DNA of 64,000 nucleotides from Chitiniphilus eburneus (lineage in GTDB: Bacteria > Pseudomonadota > Gammaproteobacteria > Burkholderiales > Chitinibacteraceae), in NCBI RefSeq assembly GCF_005048205.1, contig NZ_SUMF01000009.1:62001-126000 (forward strand), in the 5' to 3' direction. The position numbers and the translations under genes are program-made. This document shows positions 59,123-64,000 of this stretch, in pieces. Position 1 is the first letter of the stretch; each line of letters starts with the position of its first letter. The notes under the pieces are model-generated. The model was not told the origin of the DNA, made no database searches, and worked only from the letters and a program-made list of their open reading frames with translations.

Positions 59123-60592
59123 ATGATCGAGCATCCTACCGCCGCCGAATACGCCCCGCAACCGGGCGCCGACTATGACGCGGCACCATTCCGGGATGCC
59201 GACGCGGTGGCCGAGGTGGCGGCGATCAAGCTGCCGCCGCATTCGCTGGAGGCCGAGCAATCCGTGCTCGGCGGGCTGCTGCTGGAGAACACCGCCTTCG
59301 ACAAGGTGGCGGACATCCTGTTCGAGTCCGACTTCTATCGCGACGATCACGCGCGTATCTGGCAGCACATCACCAAGCTGATCGAACACAACCGCCCGGC
59401 CGACGTGATCACGGTGGCGGAGTCGCTCGACAACGCCAATGACCTGGCCTACGTGGGTGGGCTGGCCTACCTGGGTTCGCTGGCGAGCAATACACCATCC
59501 GCCGCCAATATCCGCCGCTACGCCGAGATCGTGCGCGAGCGATCGGTGATGCGGCAGTTGGCCAGCGTCGGCACCGAAATTGCCGATTCGGCCTACAACC
59601 CCAACGGCCGCGAGGCGGCCGATCTGCTGGACGAGGCCGAATCGAGCGTGTTCCGCATCGCGGAGCAGTCGCAGAAGGGCAAGCAGGGCTTCATCGCCAT
59701 GCCGCCGATCCTGAAGGAGATCGTCGAGCGCATCGACCATCTGTACCAGCAGGACAACCCGTCCGAAGTTACCGGCATCGCCACCGGTTTCATCGATCTG
59801 GACAAGATGACCTCCGGCTTGCAGAAGGGCGATCTGGTGATCGTCGCCGGCCGGCCGTCGATGGGCAAGACCGCATTCTCGGTCAATATTGCCGAGCATG
59901 TCGGCTGCGAGCTGAAGCTGCCGGTGGCGATCTTCTCGATGGAAATGGGCGCGTCGCAGCTCGGTACCCGGATGGTCGGCTCGATCGGCAAGATCGACAT
60001 GCACAAGCTCAAGACCGGCCGCTTCGAGGACGAGGACTGGATGAAGCTCACCCACGCGGTGAACAAGCTGTCCGAGGCGCCGATCTACATCGAGGAAACC
60101 GGTGCGCTGACCGCGCTGGACCTGCGCACCCGCGCGCGGCGGCTGGCGCGGCAGGTGGGGGGGCAGCTCGGCCTGATCGTGATCGACTACATCCAGTTGA
60201 TGGCGGGCCGCGCCGGCGGCCGCGAGCAGAACCGCGCCAGCGAGGTGAGCGAAATCTCGCGCTCGCTCAAGGCGCTGGCCAAGGAACTGCAAGTGCCGAT
60301 CATCGCGTTGTCGCAGTTGTCGCGTTCGGTGGAGCAGCGCACCGACAAGCGCCCGATGATGTCGGACTTGCGCGAATCGGGCGCCATCGAGCAGGACGCG
60401 GACTTGATCATGTTCATGTACCGCGACGAGTACTACAACCCGGATTCGCCGCACAAAGGGTTGGCCGAGTGTATTGTCGGCAAGCATCGTAACGGCCCCG
60501 TCGGCAAGGTGCCGCTGGTGTTCAAGGGGATGTACTCACGCTTCGAGAACGCGCTGATGCGCCCGGATGGCTGGTCGGGCGACCTGGAATAG
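59123..60592 (+). CDS. dnaB: replicative DNA helicase DnaB
   Basis: Hexameric 5'-3' helicase of the replication fork, 489 residues. The N-terminal domain (PHSLEAEQSVLGGLL) is followed by the RecA-like core: Walker A GRPSMGKTAFSV, Walker B region LIVIDYIQLM and the Arg-finger region RSLKALAKEL; terminal GKHRNGPVG is conserved. A standard terminator follows. No intein is present. Confidence 0.98.
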   Translation: MIEHPTAAEYAPQPGADYDAAPFRDADAVAEVAAIKLPPHSLEAEQSVLGGLLLENTAFDKVADILFESDFYRDDHARIWQHITKLIEHNRPADVITVAESLDNANDLAYVGGLAYLGSLASNTPSAANIRRYAEIVRERSVMRQLASVGTEIADSAYNPNGREAADLLDEAESSVFRIAEQSQKGKQGFIAMPPILKEIVERIDHLYQQDNPSEVTGIATGFIDLDKMTSGLQKGDLVIVAGRPSMGKTAFSVNIAEHVGCELKLPVAIFSMEMGASQLGTRMVGSIGKIDMHKLKTGRFEDEDWMKLTHAVNKLSEAPIYIEETGALTALDLRTRARRLARQVGGQLGLIVIDYIQLMAGRAGGREQNRASEVSEISRSLKALAKELQVPIIALSQLSRSVEQRTDKRPMMSDLRESGAIEQDADLIMFMYRDEYYNPDSPHKGLAECIVGKHRNGPVGKVPLVFKGMYSRFENALMRPDGWSGDLE

Positions 60593-60610
60593 GCGTTGCG
60601 ACCCCCAATG

Positions 60611-60636
60611 AAAAACCCGGCGTCGCCGGGTTTTCT
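60611..60636. terminator. terminator between dnaB and the binding-protein gene
   Basis: AAAACCCGGC (60612-60621) pairs with GCCGGGTTTT (60625-60634); usable in both directions. Confidence 0.88.
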
Positions 60637-60654
60637 GTTTGCGGCGGCGGACGC

Positions 60655-61401
60655 CTATTTGCCGAAGTACTTCAGGTAGATTTTCTGATAGGTGCCGTCG
60701 GCCTTGACCGCGTCCAGGCCCTTGTTGATGCGGTTCAGCAGCGCCTTGTTGCCTTTTTTCACCGCAATACCGTAGTACTCCTTTTCAAACACCGGATCAT
60801 CCACCAGTCGCAACCTGGCATTCGGGTTTTCGACCAGGTAGTTCCTGACCACGCCATTGTCGGCGATCACCGCTGCCACCTTGCCGGCGCGCAATGCCTC
60901 CAGGGCCTGGACGATACTGTCGAAGCGGGCGATGTCCGGGCTGGTCTTGCCGAAGTGCTGCTGCGCCACGGCGTCGCCGCTGGTGCCGCCCTGCACGCCG
61001 ACCTTCTGGCCCTTGAGGCTGTCCATGGCGTCGATCTTGTTGTGCTGGGTGGTGATGATCAGTTGCTTGGCTTCGAAGTAGGGCGCGGAGAAATCCATCG
61101 TCCGCTTGCGGTCTGGCGTGATGGTCACCGCGGCGGCAACAATGTCGCGCTCCCCGCGTTGCAGCCCGATGAACAATCCTTCCCACGGGGTGTTGATCAT
61201 CTTGATCTGAAAACCGGCCCGGTCGGCGATGGCCTGGATCAGCTCCGCGTCGAAGCCGACGATCTGCTGCTTTTCATTCAGCGATTCGAACGGGGCGAAC
61301 GTGGCCTCGGTGCCGACGATATAGGGGCGTTCGGCGTGCGCGGCGCCCTGGAGCAACAGGGCGAAGCACAGGACGACGGCGCATTTCGGAAGAATACGCA
61401 T
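60655..61401 (-). CDS. periplasmic amino-acid-binding protein of an ABC transporter
   Basis: A 248-residue solute-binding protein of family 3. Signal peptide 1-23 (ending QGAAHA), then FAPFESLNEKQQIVGFDAELIQAIADRAG, the SBP_bac_3 start. Ligand-binding residues recognisable from basic/polar amino-acid binders are present (Asp in FDAEL, TITPDRKRTMDFSAPYF, Arg-77 type). The substrate is probably a basic or polar amino acid. No permease or ATPase gene is adjacent, so it is an orphan. Start ATG 61401 at the signal peptide. Confidence 0.9.
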   Translation of the reverse strand: MRILPKCAVVLCFALLLQGAAHAERPYIVGTEATFAPFESLNEKQQIVGFDAELIQAIADRAGFQIKMINTPWEGLFIGLQRGERDIVAAAVTITPDRKRTMDFSAPYFEAKQLIITTQHNKIDAMDSLKGQKVGVQGGTSGDAVAQQHFGKTSPDIARFDSIVQALEALRAGKVAAVIADNGVVRNYLVENPNARLRLVDDPVFEKEYYGIAVKKGNKALLNRINKGLDAVKADGTYQKIYLKYFGK

Positions 61402-61473
61402 GGCGATGATCCTTATCGGTACAGTGGCGCTTTCAGCATGCGCTGGCGCATTGCCCGGGGGCAATGCGTGAAA

Positions 61474-61905
61474 TCAACAATACCTGGCTGGGCGGTCGGC
61501 CAGGTGTCTGCTTGCGGCATCGCGCACCCGATCGACGATGGCTTTCAGCCCGTTGGCGCGCGACGAGGTGAGAAAGCGTGCCAGCCCCAGTTGTGCCAGC
61601 CAGCCGGCAAAATCCACCGACAGGATGTCGTCGGCGCTACGACCGTGGAATGCGGCGAGCACCAGCACCAGCAGCCCCCTGACCACGCGGGAGTCGCTGT
61701 CCAGGCGCAGGGTCAGCCTGTCGTCGCGCCAGTCCAGGCTCATCCACACGCCGCTTTCGCAACCGTGAACCCGATGCGCGTCGTCGCGGTCGGCGTCATC
61801 CAGCGCCGGTAGTTCGCGGGCGATCTGTACCAGCAGGCGGTTCTTGGCTTCCCAGCTCGCGGCCTGGCCCAACTGCTCGGTGATGCGGGCACGATCGAAG
61901 GTCAC
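61474..61905 (-). CDS. sufE: SufE family sulphur-acceptor protein
   Basis: A 143-residue protein that accepts persulphide sulphur from the cysteine desulphurase. The acceptor Cys lies in VHGCESGVW near residue 52, with the family fold WEAKNRLLVQIARELPAL and the C-terminal FLTSSRANGLKAIVDRV. The GTG start overlaps the sufS stop (GTGA) on the minus strand, so the two are coupled. No sufBCD genes are nearby, so the pair may serve other sulphur transfers (CsdA-CsdE-like). Confidence 0.92.
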   Translation of the reverse strand: MTFDRARITEQLGQAASWEAKNRLLVQIARELPALDDADRDDAHRVHGCESGVWMSLDWRDDRLTLRLDSDSRVVRGLLVLVLAAFHGRSADDILSVDFAGWLAQLGLARFLTSSRANGLKAIVDRVRDAASRHLADRPARYC

Positions 61906-63137
61906 TGTAGCCACTCCAGCGTATCGGCCAGTGCAGACAGCAGTGCTTCCACCTCGGTCACGGTGTTGTAGGCGCACAGCGAGATGCGCAAGGTGCCGGG
62001 CAACTGTAGCGTTTCCATCAGTGGTTGCGCGCAATGCGTGCCCACGCGCACGGCGATGTCGCGCGCATCGAGGAACTGAGCCACGTCGAACGGATGGGCC
62101 TGTTCGAACGCCGCCGACACCAGCGGCCCCTTGCCGGGCGCCGTGCCGACCACCCGCACGCCGGGCAGGGCAGCCAGGCCGTGCTCCAGCGTGGCGCGGA
62201 GCATGTCCTCGTAGGCGGCAAGCGCGGGGCGATCCAGCGCACCCAGCCAGTCGAGCGCCGCCGCCAGGCCCACTGCCTGGGCCATGGGCGGCGTGCCCGC
62301 CTCGAATCGGTAGGGCGGTGCCTGATAGGTGGTGCCGGAAAAGCTCACCCGCTCGATCATCTCGCCCCCGCCTTGCCAGGGCGGCATCCCCGCCAGCAGG
62401 TCGCCTCGCGCCCACAGTGCGCCGATGCCGGTCGGGCCGAACACCTTGTGGCCGGAAAACACCAGGAAATCGGCGTCGAGGTCCTGCACATCGATGATGT
62501 CGTGCGCCATGGCTTGCGCGGCATCCACCAGCACCCGCGCGCCATGGCGGTGGGCGGTGTCGATCATTTCGCGCAGCGGCGGGCGGGTGCCGATGGCGTT
62601 CGACAGCGCGGTGACCGCCAGCAGGCGCGTGCGCGATCCCATGAGCTGCCGGAACTGGGCCAGATCCAGGCTACCGTCCGGTTGCAGCTCGACCACGCGC
62701 AACGTCAACCCGCGTTCGGCGGCCAGCATCTGCCAGGGCACGATGTTGGCGTGATGTTCCAGCATGGTCAGGATGATCTCGTCGCCGGCGTGCAACTGGC
62801 TGCGCCCCCAGCTTTGCGCCACCAGGTTGATCGCCTCGGTGGTGCCCCGGGTAAAGACGATTTCCCTGGCGTCGTGCGCATTGAGAAAGCGAGCGATGGT
62901 GCTGCGGGCATTTTCGAAGGCGTCGGTCGCGGCGTGCGCCAGGCGGTGCACGCTGCGGTGCACGTTTGCGTTGCTGGTTTCGTAGAAACGGCGTTCGGCG
63001 TCGAGAACGGCCCGGGGCTTGTGGGTGGTTGCCGCGTTATCCAGGTAGACCAGCGCTGGCTGGGCGCAAAGCAAGGGAAACTGCTCGCGCAACGCGGCAA
63101 CGTCGAAAGCGGGAGAAAGAGGCACAGGCGGGCTCAT
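61902..63137 (-). CDS. sufS: SufS/CsdA-type cysteine desulphurase
   Basis: PLP enzyme removing sulphur from cysteine, 411 residues. YLDNAATTHKPRAV, the PLP-binding Lys in SGHKVFGPTGIG and the catalytic Cys in RVGTHCAQPLM (group II position) are present. ATG 63137 (MSPPVPLSP) is preferred; a longer frame to 63173 would overlap the divergent nudB. It is translationally coupled with sufE downstream. CsdA is an equally valid name without functional data. Confidence 0.93.
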   Translation of the reverse strand: MSPPVPLSPAFDVAALREQFPLLCAQPALVYLDNAATTHKPRAVLDAERRFYETSNANVHRSVHRLAHAATDAFENARSTIARFLNAHDAREIVFTRGTTEAINLVAQSWGRSQLHAGDEIILTMLEHHANIVPWQMLAAERGLTLRVVELQPDGSLDLAQFRQLMGSRTRLLAVTALSNAIGTRPPLREMIDTAHRHGARVLVDAAQAMAHDIIDVQDLDADFLVFSGHKVFGPTGIGALWARGDLLAGMPPWQGGGEMIERVSFSGTTYQAPPYRFEAGTPPMAQAVGLAAALDWLGALDRPALAAYEDMLRATLEHGLAALPGVRVVGTAPGKGPLVSAAFEQAHPFDVAQFLDARDIAVRVGTHCAQPLMETLQLPGTLRISLCAYNTVTEVEALLSALADTLEWLQ

Positions 63138-63171
63138 CGAGGGTATCGACTGCAATTGTATAATGCGCCCC

Positions 63172-63615
63172 ATGACCTACAAGCAACCCGTTTCCGTGCT
63201 CGTGCTGATCCATACCCGTGACCTGCGGGTGTTGCTGCTGGAGCGCAACGATTTCGCCAATGCCTGGCAATCGGTCACCGGCAGTCGCGAAGGCGAGGAG
63301 CACCTGTCCGACACGGCGCGACGCGAGGTGGCGGAGGAAACCGGCATCGACGCCGGCTTGTACACCTTGCGGGACTGGCAGTGCTGTACCGACTTCGAAA
63401 TCTACGAAATCTGGCGCCATCGCTATCCGCCGGGGGTGACGACCAATACCGAACACGTATTCAGCCTGGAGGTCCCTGCGGAGATCGCCGTGCGGCTGGC
63501 GCCACGTGAGCATCGCCGTTTCCAGTGGCTGGATTGGCACGCCGCCGCCGAAGCGGTGTTTTCGCCATCGAATGCCGAGGCCTTGCGCCAGTTGCCGCAA
63601 CGCATCGCCAACTGA
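63172..63615 (+). CDS. nudB: dihydroneopterin triphosphate diphosphatase (Nudix)
   Basis: Removes pyrophosphate from dihydroneopterin triphosphate in folate synthesis. From ATG 63172 it has 147 residues (MTYKQPVSVLVLI); ATG 63163 adds three. The Nudix box reads GSREGEEHLSDTARREVAEETG, with the conserved REVAEETGID. WQSVTGS and FEIYEIWRHRYPPGVTTNTEH match NudB rather than general Nudix enzymes. Divergent from sufS with 34 bp between. Confidence 0.93.
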   Translation: MTYKQPVSVLVLIHTRDLRVLLLERNDFANAWQSVTGSREGEEHLSDTARREVAEETGIDAGLYTLRDWQCCTDFEIYEIWRHRYPPGVTTNTEHVFSLEVPAEIAVRLAPREHRRFQWLDWHAAAEAVFSPSNAEALRQLPQRIAN

Positions 63616-63746
63616 GGGGGGGCGCCCCATCCTGGTTGCGCACAAAAACGATTGTCGCTGCGTGGCATTCTTCACGGCGCCGACGGGGCGGCCACGCATT
63701 ATCTTTGTTGCTGAGCCACTACCCCCGGCTCAACCCCCTGTTATTC

Positions 63747-63771
63747 ACCCCGCCCCTGGCGGGGTTTTTTC
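63747..63771 (+). terminator. terminator after nudB
   Basis: ACCCCGCC (63747-63754) pairs with GGCGGGGT (63758-63765) around CCT, followed by T6; it is 130 bp beyond the nudB stop. Confidence 0.85.
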
Positions 63772-63942
63772 TTTGGAGCGCGGCGGGTGTGCTTGTTTTG
63801 TGCCTGTCACGAAATGAATCTGCTGGGGCTCGGTGGGGGTGTGGGGGTGCGTTGTTGATGTTGATGTGGTTTGTTGACTTATCTTTGTATCTATTTGATA
63901 TGACTATAATTTCATAATTTCTATTCCGGCTGAATTTTTGAT

Positions 63943-63960
63943 TTCGTGTCAGGTCACGAA
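63943..63960. promoter_or_regulatory. operator-like near-palindrome 1 in AT-rich edge
   Basis: TTCGTGTC and GTCACGAA flank AG, one mismatch per half. It lies in an AT-rich stretch beginning near 63855, unlike the rest of the window. A related half-site GTCACGAAA occurs near 63807. Confidence 0.5.
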
Positions 63961-63975
63961 TATTTTTCTCATTTA

Positions 63976-63995
63976 TTTTGTGACACGTCACAAAA
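63976..63995. promoter_or_regulatory. operator-like perfect palindrome 2 in AT-rich edge
   Basis: TTTTGTGAC and GTCACAAAA are exact complements around AC, centred 34 bp from palindrome 1 and sharing the GTCAC half-site. It probably controls a gene beyond the window. Confidence 0.55.
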
Positions 63996-64000
63996 ATAGT

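Noticed and set aside
63525-63917. 130-codon + strand frame whose second half looks like two membrane helices
   Set aside because: It starts inside nudB in another frame and runs through a strong intrinsic terminator; the hydrophobic stretch may be chance from T-rich DNA.

Overview
The window is GC-rich chromosomal DNA (about two thirds GC by eye) densely packed with housekeeping genes. The gene content points to a betaproteobacterium, most likely of the order Neisseriales: ribF-ileS-lspA-ispH and surE-pcm-nlpD-rpoS in betaproteobacterial order, a complete cbb3 oxidase cluster, both aconitases, flgA and an arginine succinyltransferase (ast) operon. The order-level placement is inference. I saw no tRNA, rRNA, CRISPR array, complete insertion sequence or prophage gene.

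Layout. 1-4.4 kb: a truncated LexA-type repressor with two GAAC-N4-GTTC operators, dusC, an AT-rich alpha/beta hydrolase that looks acquired, and a ferric-reductase-like flavoprotein. 4.4-12.7 kb: the leftward cbb3 region ccoI-ccoS, then two FNR/Anr boxes, then ccoN-O-Q-P-G-H. 12.9-24.6 kb: an HD-GYP phosphodiesterase, ribF-ileS-lspA-ispH, an MHYT/GAF/GGDEF diguanylate cyclase, flgA and rmuC. 24.6-30.2 kb is repeat- and RNA-rich: a candidate sRNA, an ArsR-type regulator facing a 26-codon small gene, a sugar epimerase, a DUF4124 protein, a 182-bp tandem repeat, a VOC protein, a 44-bp inverted-repeat pair and a PQQ-type sugar dehydrogenase coupled to acnA. 33.2-33.5 kb holds a 273-bp MITE-like nested palindrome. 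33.5-37.5 kb: a LysR regulator divergent from acnB.

38-41.1 kb is the least conventional part. A Tyr-rich 11-codon peptide with hairpin and terminator precedes the RNA ligase gene rtcB, followed by a frameshifted SEC-C gene, a 321-residue protein with an EIQNDW motif, and a translationally coupled 52-residue basic protein. 41.4-48.3 kb: dapA, a Rieske oxygenase behind a folded leader, an EamA transporter, and surE-pcm-nlpD-rpoS joined by ATGA overlaps. 48.5-55 kb: a porin, a decayed second porin fragment, and astADBE (no astC). 55-63.6 kb: NlpC/P60 hydrolase, UbiB-family kinase, cupin, ratA-ratB, dnaB, an amino-acid binding protein, sufS-sufE and nudB. The last 150 bases are strikingly AT-rich with two operator-like palindromes, so a differently composed region probably starts at the right edge.

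Jointly the genes describe an aerobic to microaerobic respirer (cbb3 under oxygen control) with c-di-GMP signalling, arginine catabolism and an RpoS stress response. The best candidates for undescribed biology are the rtcB neighbourhood with its leader, the sRNA at 24.7-24.9 kb, and the small gene opposite the ArsR regulator.
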